64,000 nt of DNA. Origin: Varroa destructor (Eukaryota > Arthropoda > Arachnida > Mesostigmata > Varroidae). This document shows positions 37,136 through 47,941 of this stretch, piece after piece. The position numbers were made by a program, and so were the translations under genes. Where the stretch lies: the NCBI RefSeq assembly GCF_002443255.2, contig NW_019211455.1:21985126-22049125 (forward strand), read 5' to 3'. The notes below the pieces were generated by a model, which searched no databases, had not been told where the DNA came from, and worked only from the letters and a program-made list of their open reading frames with translations. The number at the start of each line of letters is the position of its first letter. The stretch's first letter is position 1.

Positions 37136-37327
37136 AGTGTGTGGCTGGTTGACACGGCGCATAATTGTGTCGGCCACGACAGGCACAGCAGCCGTAGCAA
37201 TGAAAATGCCGACTACAGGGCAGGTCTTACATACAGCGAAAGTTCCGCTGTATCCGCCGACGGGCTTTCTCTTCGCCGAGGTCACTATCGGTCGTCAGAC
37301 GACGCGGGGGAAAATAGCGGATAAGTG
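37136..37327 (+). CDS. GC-island frame 1, unknown
   Basis: An open frame from an acceptor-like cttag reads SVWLVDTAHNCVGHDRHSS and then Ser/Asp-rich DNA to a TAA at the end. Hydrophilic composition favours coding, but no start ATG is present and a different frame is also open. It belongs to the isolated GC-rich island of 37.1-38.3 kb. Confidence 0.2.
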
Positions 37328-37668
37328 AGGAGTTATAGAACATTTTGTGTAGGGGCTCTTGAAGGTTGCCCTCTACCCACTGGCTGGGGAGGGAATCAGT
37401 CCTATCGAGGATTAGCCCGGGGAAGTAGTCAGATTCGCTTGCTTTTGCCCGGCAATCGTCGACTGAAAACCGCCGACCGGTGAAAGGAGAAGGCTTTTGC
37501 AGCAGCCATGTCAACGCGGTGGTGGGGCGCACAATGATGTAGGCGTACACCAAACATATCCACGACGGCGAAGCGACCCGCAACCGTACAAGTACAGTCA
37601 GTGCCAGGAACTACCCAGTGCATAGTGCCCAAACGACTACGTTGAGCCCGGCGCGGCGAGTAAAGTGG

Positions 37669-38073
37669 ATGAGAAAGGTGGCGATAAAAGTTGCTTGCTC
37701 CCGGGGCAAACGGGCGAAGAGGCGACCGACTAGGGCCCTATATGCGGTAGTGATGCTGCTGATGGTGACTGAAATTGTAGTCGTATCAAATATTGGCATT
37801 AGGGGCACCGCGAGCATTGGTACGTGTGGTGATTCAAGGCAAGGGTGGGGTACAATGTGTTGTAAAACGGTGGGTCGGACCAGTGAGTCCCATCAGAATG
37901 TCCGTACATGGCATCCCCCTGTAAAACGGAAGCACCCTAAACGAGCCTTCTCGGAGCGCAAGAGTCCAGCTTTGGTCAGAGGCAAAGAGACACAACGAGA
38001 TCCGCCCTCGCGCCGTGCTACAGTTCGCAGGATCCCTTTGCTGTCGTCGACACCATGCAACGACACTGTTTAA
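37669..38073 (+). CDS. GC-island frame 2, 134 residues, one hydrophobic span
   Basis: From ATG 37669 the frame starts MRKVAIKVACSRGKRAKRR, has a hydrophobic segment (YAVVMLLMVTEIVVVS, about residues 25-40) and a basic C-terminal half ending SSTPCNDTV. A small single-pass membrane protein is conceivable. No homologue is recognised. The minus strand is open over the 5' part too. It overlaps frame 3 by 19 bases. Confidence 0.25.
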   Translation: MRKVAIKVACSRGKRAKRRPTRALYAVVMLLMVTEIVVVSNIGIRGTASIGTCGDSRQGWGTMCCKTVGRTSESHQNVRTWHPPVKRKHPKRAFSERKSPALVRGKETQRDPPSRRATVRRIPLLSSTPCNDTV

Positions 38074-38330
38074 TGTCTACTGCCACTGCTCAGCTGTTGC
38101 CGGGTTGTCATTCAGTCGGTCGCCAATTCCACGCTCCTGGCGACAGTAACTACAACAAAGGCGGGTTGAGGAGTCGGTGCATTTGCTTTCTTCCGGAAGT
38201 AAAACGTCCAGCGGGCCCTTCATCACCGGTCTGTTCGAAGTGGAAGCTTCGTTTTGGCTCAACAAGCATCGGAAGGCCCTCACCACCGGGGCAGATCGCT
38301 AAAGTTCACTTGCTTCCTAACGCATCGTAA
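38055..38330 (+). CDS. GC-island frame 3, 91 residues
   Basis: ATG in a good context (gacaccATGC) opens a 91-residue frame, MQRHCLMSTATAQLL to LLPNAS, with five cysteines. The DNA turns AT-rich right after the stop. Could be a transcript end or a decayed element. No motif recognised. Confidence 0.2.
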   Translation: MQRHCLMSTATAQLLPGCHSVGRQFHAPGDSNYNKGGLRSRCICFLPEVKRPAGPSSPVCSKWKLRFGSTSIGRPSPPGQIAKVHLLPNAS

Positions 38331-40510
38331 ATTTCTATGATTACGTTCCGCTTCTTTGCCTCCAGCCCTGTTTCCTTCTAACACATACAAACGCACATTT
38401 TTTTTCGCTTTGTTTATTACTTTTTACGTGCTTTCTTCTTCTTCTAATTGGCCTGTGATCCGCTTTTCACTTAAATCTGTGACGATCGATGTCGTCAAGT
38501 TTGCAGCAAACATATTACCAACTTGTCGTAATAAAGTATTAGAACATAACATGCGATAAGCAAACATTGCTTTCATTGTTGCTCTGGTCGGCGAAGTTTC
38601 TCCACCTCAAATTATAGTACTCAATCAGTCCATCGGTGCGCAAGCCAGCTACAACTAAAAACGTAATTTGTCAGGAGAATCATCTATTCGTACATTGTAA
38701 ACAAAAAAGGCAACTAAAAAAGGATAGCAGCAGACCTCTTCTGCATGCTTTTACCTTACGTCTGCTAAACAAAAACTGACGCTTGGTAACAACCTCTAGA
38801 TAGTTAAAGAGATCGAACCAATAGCCGACTGAAGAAATTATACGGATAAAAAACACCTAAGAAGACGGCTCGCCTATGTAATTTAACTGCAGATTCCTTC
38901 GGCCGACGCTGCCGGCAGCACAGTGTTGTTATGTAACCTTAATTTGTTCAGCAGGTCATCACAGAGGGGCATTTATCATGTGCAGCTATCACTGGTACTT
39001 CTATGGCCTGTAACAATAATGGCTGTAAGGTGACCAGCTCAAAAGGAGCTAGACTACTAAGGTTCGGAAAGTACCCATGCAAAATACGATACATAGGAAG
39101 GATCCCGAAACGGAAAGAAGACCGCCCTCAAAGATAGCGAAATGTGAAGGAACGAACAAACTAATAACTATATATTGTCGCGGTAGGCCACAACAGACCT
39201 GCAGGCACAAAGAATAGATGAGAAGGGGTGTGAAAAACGCGGCAGCGCTTGGTAAGGCCTATCGCCAGCTGGCGGAACAAAAACAGATAAACCGGCAAAC
39301 AAGTGTTTTGTTATCCACAAAGGAGTACGCTGCGCATTAAGGTTACTTTTCTATTTACTACTTATTTACTCTATACTACTAGAAAAAACGCTGAAGCCGA
39401 TTACCGATGCACATCAGCAGGCATCAGGTGCTATGGCGACAGCATCAGCGGCCGAAATAACAGTAGTGGCTGTTAGTCGTTGATTGTGCAGGGTTGTCGT
39501 CTGACCTGGTCATTTATGCCTTTCGTTGTCGCCTGTCTAGTTAAGCCATATCGCATTTATAAACTCGTTTTCTCCTCTACGTTTCTGTCTTTCTGCTTGC
39601 CGTGCGCTCATATGGTGCGCTCCCGCTTTAGTACCCTCGCTTTCCAAGAAATTATGGGCAGTTGGTTCATCGTCGGGATGGGTTAGACCAGCATGGACCA
39701 TTATTCAGTGACAAATACAGCCTAAAGGAACGGAAAATAAAGACTGCTGGGTTAACGAATCCAAAACAAGACAATAAAACAATATGGCCGGCTCGGCAGG
39801 CAGACGGGCAGCCGATTCCCTTATCTAATGCTAGTGCAAGAGGAGATGTCGACGGTAGGCCTAGCTTGTCCTGCACGAGCTCGCGTTCTCTAGGCTCCAG
39901 CAAAATGCTAGAACAATTTCATTATACGGTGTTTTATTATTTCTTATTATCATCATCGTTGGAGATGCGCGCTCAGGACTTTTGGGTGTTCCGACTCCCC
40001 TACTTCTGCCAGGCTTCCTTCTCTTAGCGGTCATCAGGTTCACATCGAGAATGCGTGTCCCGTATGAGACAGCGGCAGGCCACGCTAACGCATACGTTTT
40101 TAGGGGCATTAGAGGATCTAGACCCACAGACCACTACTGCTGCTGTCAGTCGTATGTCGCTATAAGTCGCTCGCGAGTGCTGCGATCGATTCGAGTACAT
40201 AATAAGTCTTAACATTATTCTAGGGAGAACTGGCGAAGGGAGACCCGTGACCTTAACATAGATTCGGTAACTGTGTAATAGGCAGTCTGAGGACGAATGC
40301 AACGCTCGGCGATGACAAAGGGGACACGCATACATACTTTTACGGAGACCCACAGAAATAATAATCTTTGGTTTTCGAAATCAAAGAACAATGGCCTACC
40401 GAGCAGGAGATAGTAGAGTGCAAGGACAACAGAACGCAGGAGCAGGACGAGGGTCAGGATTAGGGACCGGCGACAGGCCAACCGGTTATTTTGGGATGAA
40501 GACGACCCTT

Positions 40511-40554
<44 letters not shown>

Positions 40555-43071
40555 TCGTCATACCGATGGTAGTTCTAATATACGGGCAGTATTTGTGAAT
40601 ACATGCTCACCCGTAGGGGAGAGGCGATGACGACGTTTAATGTTTCCGAGCGACGTTCGTGATCAGCCGTTGGCCCCACCCATTCCCCGCACTACATACT
40701 TAACAACGACGATCCATTCATACGACTAGTTACTAGAGAAGACGCTTCTATCCAACTTTTTGTGGGAAAGCGGGGGCTCCTGGGAAACCAGTGAGGAGAA
40801 GAGGTACGTAGGGGTCGTAGTAGCGACAGCATATCAGTATGGACTCTTTGGATATTAATTAATTGCTTATGGACCTATAATAGCTCCTATTTTCAAACTT
40901 GATCGTTAATTGAGTGCAATTAATTAGGGCGTATTTTATTATTGAAAAACTCATATTGGACAACTATTAACGCTATTTTTGCAATTTTGCCCTTGTTCCC
41001 TTGAACAGAGCTAAGCAAACGATATTAAATGGTTTAATACAGGTATCAATATTTTCAGTAGACCTGAGAAAGCTGAAGGTTCATTCAGTTATGATATCAT
41101 TCTAAATGTTTTCCATTGAACGTATGTTTTATCCGCGTCTCCGCAGTCAGGCGCTTATTGAGATACTATTTTACTGAGGCACGTTACCAGCTGCCGCTGT
41201 GATCCGCACTCGCGCGTAGTCATTCAGTGAATTATCAAAAAAAAAAACGACAGTGACAAACTCCAGCGATCAGCATGTAGCAACTATATTCTATTATTAT
41301 TATGACTATTGCTATTATTTTAGCGCTGTTCTTTTAAAAGAGGCGGACAGGGGAACAACGGGCATTAAGGTGTAAAATTCTCAGTACTATTTTGTGTGTC
41401 GCGTGTTACATTACGTAATATATGAGCCCTTTCATTGATGCGAAACAATTCGACAGTTTAGTGTTTCCCAGTGATAGCCAGATCCAATCCGATCCGATCT
41501 GATCTGCGTCGTCAGTGCTTCTGCCAGCCACCTTTGACACTGTGTTTGCTATTGCGTTTCGTTCCAGCCTTGTTCCGGGACGAAGAAATCGGCGAAAATA
41601 GCGGCGGCAGTCAGCCATTCTATTCGTAGCTGTCGCGAGAGCGCTTCCATTGTCATCATTGTACGACCAGTGTTGTTGCTAGAATCGCGTATTGATCATG
41701 AAATTATTGCATAGGCTAGCTATCGTTACGCCTGATGCTGCCGTTAGCGATGGTGCTCATCTAAAGCAGCCAATCAATAGCCCAAGTGGCGACAGTAACC
41801 GTTACATCAATCGAGGACAGTCCCAAATGACGGCAGCGGCCAATGACAAAAGCCAATAGCAACTTACTGAAAAAGTGAATCTTCTGTCTCTTCGATCTAG
41901 TGCAATGGCAGCTTACTAGTCCGTGTTGATGGGTGACAGGATGGGAATGGAAACTGGCTTGTTTTTCTATGTTGTTCAACGTTACGCGCAGCGCTGACAA
42001 TGAAAGTGTGCGTTTTTTTTTGTATCCGCGCATTAGCCAGCAGATGAAAACGTATGTGCAAGTGACGTCTACGGAATTCTGTGGCAGAACTATGCGCCGA
42101 CAGATACCAGAAAGTCAGTGACGACACTGAAATGGGCAACGGTACAATGGAGCTACGTTTGGAAAATTATAGACACTGTCTTGATTGGCAGTCGATTCGA
42201 TAATTTGAACTAAATAAGAAGGAATTGATGACCACTAAGGGCAAGTGGGACAGAAAGCCAGAGAAATCGTCGAAGTTTAATCGTTGGCGAGCCCATCGGT
42301 TGATGATTTTGCAGCTCCTTTTTGGTGATGTTGACAAAGTCGGCATTTTGCTACGAGCTAGTTCCCCTACCACAGGATCGTAGCTATGTGCGTATGTGTA
42401 CATATGTAGGTTTGGCTGGCATGCCAATGAATGTGTGTACGAATTTTTCTAATGTGCTCAAGGCAAAACACTGCTTAACCCCACTTGAGCGAAGCAATAA
42501 CGTTTGTATAAGGCGTGCATAATCGGACAACTGTTATCGGTAGCAAACTCTTAAGGCTAACGTTGCAAGCCCTAAGGGACAAAAGTTAAACTGTAAAAAA
42601 ACTTTAGCCAAATCACATTTGGAAACTATGCAAGAAAGTTTCATATTTTTTCATGTCAAGTTCCACTGAGATACGTTACGGCATGAATCCAACGAGCCAT
42701 AATCGAAAACGATTAAATTCCTTTGCCAACTTAGTGTTATTATATTTTGTATTTTTTTTCCCTGATGGAACATTCGCCGACGAAAACAGTACATATTGAT
42801 TCATAGGAAGCTTCGCGTGTTGCTTGGCAGCATCAATCAGACACTACCGCCATAGCGTATGATAAACTTCGCTTAAATCATTACATTTGTTCCAGAAAGG
42901 GTAATCCTTCGCAGAACTTCCTTAACGATTATAATGTTTTCTCTCGTGTACATTTTATATTATTCACGTAATTGCTGAGGATTTTACCAGCATGGATGAA
43001 GTGCTCATTGGCGAAATAGGTAAGATATTTAATCGCTCATGTAATATATAGATAATAAAACCGTTTGATGT
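38331..43071. other. AT-rich stretch with scattered unsupported frames
   Basis: A (TA)20 array lies at 40512-40551. Just before it, ATG 40391 opens MAYRAGDSRVQGQQNAGAG, which runs into the repeat. Frames at 39480-40027, 41406-41618, 41761-42139 and 42167-42522 have no further support. Confidence 0.4.
40512..40551. repeat. (TA)20 microsatellite
   Basis: Longest pure TA run in the window. Confidence 0.98.
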
Positions 43072-43344
43072 TTGGTTTTGTTAGTTTCATTTTCCGTGTT
43101 TATCTCAATTAGGGATGTTGCGCTGCTAATCACTGCGTATAGGAAATCTGATCGGATCGTTTTTTTCTGTATCTGCATTGGCTTGATGGGCACTTTTTAT
43201 GGTATACGTTACCAATTAAACGGTACGTTAAGTGAAATCGAAGTCAAACGCTGCACTTGCAATACAGACGTGATCTCCATACACGTCTTCGCAGATGTAA
43301 CGGCATTGATATATAATGCCCATATTATATGGGTTAGATCGTAG
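43072..43344 (+). CDS. hydrophobic ORF, 90 codons, no ATG at start
   Basis: The frame starts at TTG and has two hydrophobic stretches (LLVSFSVFIS and IVFFCICIGLMGTFYG) followed by a charged part with CTCN. It could be an exon of a membrane protein or chance in T-rich DNA, which encodes Phe and Leu easily. No splice sites of quality flank it. Confidence 0.17.
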   Translation: MVLLVSFSVFISIRDVALLITAYRKSDRIVFFCICIGLMGTFYGIRYQLNGTLSEIEVKRCTCNTDVISIHVFADVTALIYNAHIIWVRS

Positions 43345-44139
43345 CATGGCAAGCATCTAGTATCTTACCGAATACCTTACATGCGCCAGAATTAATGAAA
43401 AATGCATATACTACTTAGTTCCATAGAGGACACTCCAAATAAACCTATTTCATTTCAATTAGGATTTATCGGCCAGGAACAACCTTTTCATTTGGTCCTT
43501 TGTAGAATCTCTTCTTCTATAAATTCCACCAATATAATTGGGTAAACGATTTCTGTGTGCTGTGTGCATGTTTACATTTGGCTAGAAAGGTATGCTACTC
43601 GACTTTTCGTTCTCGGTCAACTGTTGGGCGTCGAGAACCGGTACCTCTGTAGGGTCGCTCGAGTCAGGATAGTAAATGGCGCGTCGTAACGTGGTTGCAA
43701 CTTCTTAAAGACTCCTATCATTATCAAGAGAACAGAAAAGGTTCCGTTCGTTGCTTTCAGCCTTGCGGATTACTTCATACTGGCTGGATTTACCCCAAGT
43801 GGTCGGTCCGATAGATTACCCTGATAGGCTGATTTTTAAGCAGCACCTAGGACATACCCTGTACATTCATCCTTTTTAACGCTGTACAAGAACGCATACT
43901 AAGCCCTCGCGAAAGATCTGTAGATCCCCTCTAGCTGAAGCGTAGTGCTAAGGTTACTTGTTTGGATTGATAAGCACATTGCTACCCGATGGTATAGCGT
44001 ATCTCTTAATGATAATTACAAGAAATCTTACAGTAGTAATTACAAGGCGGGTAATTGTTGTTTTTTCAAACTAAAATCCACTGGTCAAGGACGGCTTACT
44101 TAGGACCAGATCGTTTGCAAGCTTGTCAACGACAAAAAA

Positions 44140-44442
44140 ATGGCTTCTCCAGCCCGAGAACCGTCAGTGGGACGCGCTGGGTACACCGATGGTTGCAGGT
44201 TGTCTCCGGCGGCACTAGATTGGATACACTGAGACGCTTGTCGGACACCCGCGATGCAACGGGCTAATTGCGCGTCTACTTCGAACGATCACGGAAAAAC
44301 TGGCGTTTTTGGTGACGGAAAGACACAGCTTGCTTTAGACGCCGCTCGTCGCGTAGCGTTTTCGCTCAATTCATCTGACTGCTGCCACCAAGGCGCTGCT
44401 ACTGGCGAATTACGAGTTATTCGACCTCAAGCAGTCTTTTAG
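44140..44442 (+). pseudogene. 100-codon gene-like frame with one internal TGA
   Basis: ATG in a good context (aaaaaaATGGCT) opens a frame starting MASPAREPSVGRAGYTDG. A TGA at 44230 is its only stop before 44440. After it come ATG 44254 and the segment VFGDGKTQLALDAARR. GC content is clearly above the flanks. Options are a decayed gene or element, two short ORFs, or a selenocysteine codon, the last unlikely without an insertion element that I can see. No family recognised. Confidence 0.23.
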
Positions 44443-44861
44443 ATACAAATTTAGGCCACACTTACCTACGAATCATAACATTAATGTAACACATAATTAG
44501 TTGTACGGCACTGCCGTCCATCCCCTTAACTCTTACTACGTTGTTGGCTATCGCACCGATTTGGTGCACTTGACCTTAATTAGAAGCTCACGTTGCTTGA
44601 CGAAGTTATTACCAGACAAGGGAAAGTCATAATAGCTTGTAATTTCTCATGGTATAATAGTACGCAATTCGTATCTGATCGTTTTCTACTGGTCGCCGAT
44701 ACGACTCTCGTTGGCAGTCGAATTCGACCGGGACGTCATCGTGCCTCGAGCACGACATTGGCATTTTAGCACCGCCTAACACTCTCATAATAACTATGGT
44801 ATGCACTCGCGGAGGTAGTTATTCAGTTTCCGACAGAAAATCATACTAATATCGCACTTAC

Positions 44862-44957
44862 ATACGTATTCACTATATCGGTTAATCAAAGCTGTGCTCA
44901 TATGGTTGACTGCTCGGTTCGATAGAGTAACCCCCGAATGTTTCGCAGTAATGGTAT
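44862..44957 (-). CDS. minus-strand exon candidate, 96 bases, phase 1-1
   Basis: On the minus strand a good acceptor (gaatgactttattacag) and a consensus GTAAGTG donor bound a block of 2 bases, 31 codons and 1 base. It reads TITAKHSGVTLSNRAV, then NHMSTALINRYSEYV. It is symmetric phase 1, the same phase as the larger minus exon at 55371-55802, so the two could be neighbours in one transcript. No domain recognised. Confidence 0.33.
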
Positions 44958-46015
44958 CTGTAATAAAGTCATTCTATTAGAATATCCATGATATGTTGAC
45001 GTTCATAGCTCGTCATGCCTCGTCACGTAAACGTAACGCCCTACTGCCCCCTCATACTATAAGAGTTTTGTCTATTTCGTGTTTTCAAACAATGTCGTTT
45101 TGGCATACCCGTGCATATGAAAATGTACCTCTACGACTAACTGAAAATGTATGGGTCTTAATTATGTCAGTTTGGGTTTTAGTCGGTGATCCGCGTTCCC
45201 TCAGTGTGACTTGATTTTTGATTGATTTAATAAGTTCTCGCATCATTCGTCTTCAGTTGTGATACTTGGAAGTGTCCCGTGACGCTGCAAAGTCTCGCGA
45301 GTCTAACAAAGGCAAAAAAAAATCTGCAAACTGATTCGTAAATGGTTTTGTAGCAGCAGTTTTTTTTCAAATCGCTAAAAAAATTTGGAAGAAATATTTT
45401 GTGCAGATTTACAGTCAAATACAAATGCTGCCCACGCAAAGTTGGTATAAAAAGTCATTACAAGTAGTTGTAAAAAATGGCTGCCAAAAAATAGAGGAAA
45501 ATAACTCATTACTAGCCAGAGGGAGACATATTCACTGTGATCCGTTCCATAATAGACCCCTTCTATTCGCCTATTCTTGAATCGCTTGTTTTGCTTAGTT
45601 TATTTTCAGGTACGCTTTTATAGACAAAGTAAATGTTGACACTTTATCGTATGATATCGGTTGATGCCTCTAGGAAAGGCGATCGAGTAATGCTTTTGAC
45701 AGGCCCTCTATAGGGGCACCGCTTTAACTTACGTATTTGTTTCTTATGTTTCCTAAACAATGAATATTCAGTTAGATATTTAAACTTAGACCTAATGCAG
45801 ACCTATCTCAGATTAGGCCGGTGCTGAGGTATATTTTGTTACCAATATCATTGTGCCTTGTGCTATTTTATAGCGCCTGTTTTACGAAATGCTCATCTCC
45901 GAGTCTTGATCGAGCATATTAATCCCGTTGTGCATAGAATTTAGAGCTATTCTCTGAAAGAAAAAAGAAATACGCTTAACACTTGACTGTTTCGTTTCCG
46001 CCGTCTACCCTGCCC
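44958..46015. other. AT-rich spacer
   Basis: Frames at 44993-45214 and 45227-45439 minus are unsupported. Nothing else seen. Confidence 0.4.
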
Positions 46016-46456
46016 ATGCTGGAGCACCTTGAACAGCTCTATGTTGAACAATGCTGCCTGGCTAATACTGCACCAGCAAGGCGTCCGTCAATAGTAGAAG
46101 CTTGCGCACGATCTGGTACTCCGTTCCAGAACCAGGCAGCTGCACAACCAGCTTGCCAGGACCGCTCTAAGGATCTGTCCCAACAACGTTACTCGCAGAC
46201 CATAGCTCTCTTTCAGGGACTGATTGCCCGTATTGGTCACACCTTTTTTTCAGTCGGTAAGCCGCTTTCTTGCCTGTCAGACCTTCTCGTCAGTGCTGCC
46301 AACGTCCGTCTCCGTGAGTTAACTGCAAACGAACTTGCAGCCACATACAAGCTCCGTTTGTGTCGCAAGAAATCATCGATGACCACGCGCACCCGGGAGA
46401 TGCTCAATTACTATCGGCGTCCCAAGATGTCGCACCAATTTCGCCCTAATAACTGA
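46016..46456 (+). CDS. intact ORF, 146 residues from ATG, unknown
   Basis: The longest non-repetitive + frame from an ATG in the window. It starts MLEHLEQLYVEQCCLANT, includes SQQRYSQTIALFQGLIARIG and ends with a basic stretch (RREMLNYYRRPK-like tail). Composition is balanced, helix-prone and Ala/Arg-rich, and GC is higher than the flanks. A GTAAGC donor follows TTTTTTTCAGTCG at 46258, so a splice inside is possible. One frame of this length is about what chance would give in 64 kb, so support comes from composition and from lying next to other gene-like pieces. Confidence 0.33.
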   Translation: MLEHLEQLYVEQCCLANTAPARRPSIVEACARSGTPFQNQAAAQPACQDRSKDLSQQRYSQTIALFQGLIARIGHTFFSVGKPLSCLSDLLVSAANVRLRELTANELAATYKLRLCRKKSSMTTRTREMLNYYRRPKMSHQFRPNN

Positions 46457-46940
46457 AACCAATAACCGTGCACAAAGACTTCTTGCACACAGGCAATTTC
46501 TGAGATTCCTACGCACATTCTACTTCAATGTCTTGTCTTTATTGTTCCTAGGCTTTGATGCTCACCTTTTCACCTACATCCCTCATCCTGTTCATTGAAT
46601 AGGCCTTATGCCACCGTAAAAAATGATATTTCGAAAGAAAGCTATATTTTTCAAACAAATTGTAGCTGCATTTACTTCAATAGAGACAGAACATTTCTAC
46701 ACCAGCTGGGTACACAGAGATTCAAAGCCAACTCGGTCCGCCCGTTTCGAGCTAATTACTTTTTATTATTATGACTATTTTTCTACATGTTACCAAAACA
46801 GTAGATCGAGCGTATGCTGGACGAGATAAAAACCCGAGGGACTAAACCCTCTACGTGAAGTACTGCCACTGGCTAAATGTGGTCGATTGGACAAGCTAAC
46901 TTCCGTTAATGTGTCTTTGATCGTCGCATTTTAACGACAG
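46457..46940. other. spacer between gene-like segments
   Basis: AT-rich. The frame 46623-46829 is unsupported. Ends in the acceptor of the exon at 46941. Confidence 0.35.
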
Positions 46941-47157
46941 TCAATGGACAACTCACCAATCTCTGTCACCCTCCGCCGAGGAAGTAGCACCGTTCGTTGC
47001 CGCTGCTACAACGTTAGCCACTACTGACAGAAGTAATAGGGGCATCGATAAAGCAAATACTAGCGGTCGCAGTAATGCAGATGGTGGTAGTGGCAGCAAT
47101 ATCGAGCAGCGAATCAGTCGGCGGAGTAGGCAACAGCAGTTCATCTTGAAATATGAG
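46941..47157 (+). CDS. exon candidate, 72 codons, Ser/Asn/Arg-rich
   Basis: An acceptor (cgcattttaacgacag) precedes one base plus 72 open codons ending at TAT GAG before a GTGGGT donor. The protein reads QWTTHQSLSPSAEEVAPF, then an alanine/threonine patch, then GRSNADGGSGSNIEQRISRR, and QQQFILKYE. This mix of acidic, basic and polar residues is typical of a disordered linker in a real protein. Exit phase 0 matches the next candidate at 47548. The opposite strand is open too, but reads as leucine-rich shadow. Confidence 0.45.
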
Positions 47158-47547
47158 GTGGGTTCGAGAGACCCACAGTCAGATAGGCTCTTCCTTAAAG
47201 CGAGCGGGCTGGTTACTTAGATGCATAGAATATAGGTGGAGCACTATGAGTTACTCTAATAACGACAACAGCAACATCAGCAGCAACAGCCATAAAAGCG
47301 GTACTGCGGCAGCCTTCCACTGATAAAGCTTCCTTTATGGGCGGTAGTTCTCCTCAGGTGCGAATCCCAGCGGTGTCCGTTCCGCTCACAGGATATTAGT
47401 TACTGTGGGGGAACTACAAGTGCTCGGGTTCGCTTAGATTGTATTAGGTCAGGTCAAATCAGACCGGCCCATGCCTAACTAGTAGCCGTGAAGCTTGTGG
47501 TTATTGCCCGGCTCAAACTCGCGTGAAAAACAACTTCGAAGCTTCAG

Positions 47548-47643
47548 GCTGCGGTGATGCCGGAAGAGGCCGATGACGCTGGTGGGATAAGGCAAGGCTA
47601 TTATAGGCTAGAACCAGATCAACGAAGAATAGAACGGCAAGAG
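47548..47643 (+). CDS. exon candidate, 32 codons, charged helix
   Basis: After the acceptor cttcgaagcttcag the frame continues in phase 0: AAVMPEEADDAGGIRQGYY, then RLEPDQRRIERQE, a strongly charged, coiled-coil-like segment. A weak GTCCTG follows; read through, the frame stops at TAA 47650. The phase agreement with 46941-47157 across a 390-base intron is the best support. It may also be part of a decayed locus, since gene-like frames with stops continue downstream. Confidence 0.36.
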
Positions 47644-47670
47644 GTCCTGTAATATGAATGTGTGAGATAG

Positions 47671-47941
47671 TGGATTGGAGCGGGAGTTGATCCGTCTAGA
47701 GCACGCATTAAGAGGCTCCGTAGCCACCTGCAGCGAAGGCCGAAGCGGCACAAGAACATGACGCATGTAGGAAGAGCTGACTGCTGGTCAGACACTCACT
47801 CAGACAGCCCTGGCTGTACCCATCCGATTTATTTTAATCCATTGTGGCGTGAGCTGTGAGGCCCATCGCTGCCCCAAGTATCCATGCTCGGCCACGTCCA
47901 CTCATGGTTTCCATGATCAAACTAAACTGAGCGATGACTAA
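47671..47941 (+). pseudogene. decayed gene-like segment in shifting frames
   Basis: In the same frame as the preceding exon candidate, beyond two stops (47650 and 47668), a further 62 codons are open (47671-47859, WIGAGVDPSRARIKRLRSH). The +1 frame meanwhile reads LERELIRLEHALRGS and, after further stops, EELTAGQTLTQTALAVP followed by HCGVSCEAHRCPKYPC to 47941. The frames that look coding alternate, as in an old copy with frameshifts, or as in several tiny exons. The cysteine/histidine cluster resembles a zinc-binding knot, but no family is certain. Confidence 0.28.

Noticed and set aside
46953..47144. Minus leucine-rich ORF opposite the 46941-47157 exon candidate
   Set aside because: Shadow of the forward frame; composition is Leu/Val/Ala only and no splice sites fit.
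47161..47175. GGTTCGAGAGACC resembling a tRNA B box
   Set aside because: The bases flanking it do not form a T stem with the right loop, and no A box or acceptor stem is found.
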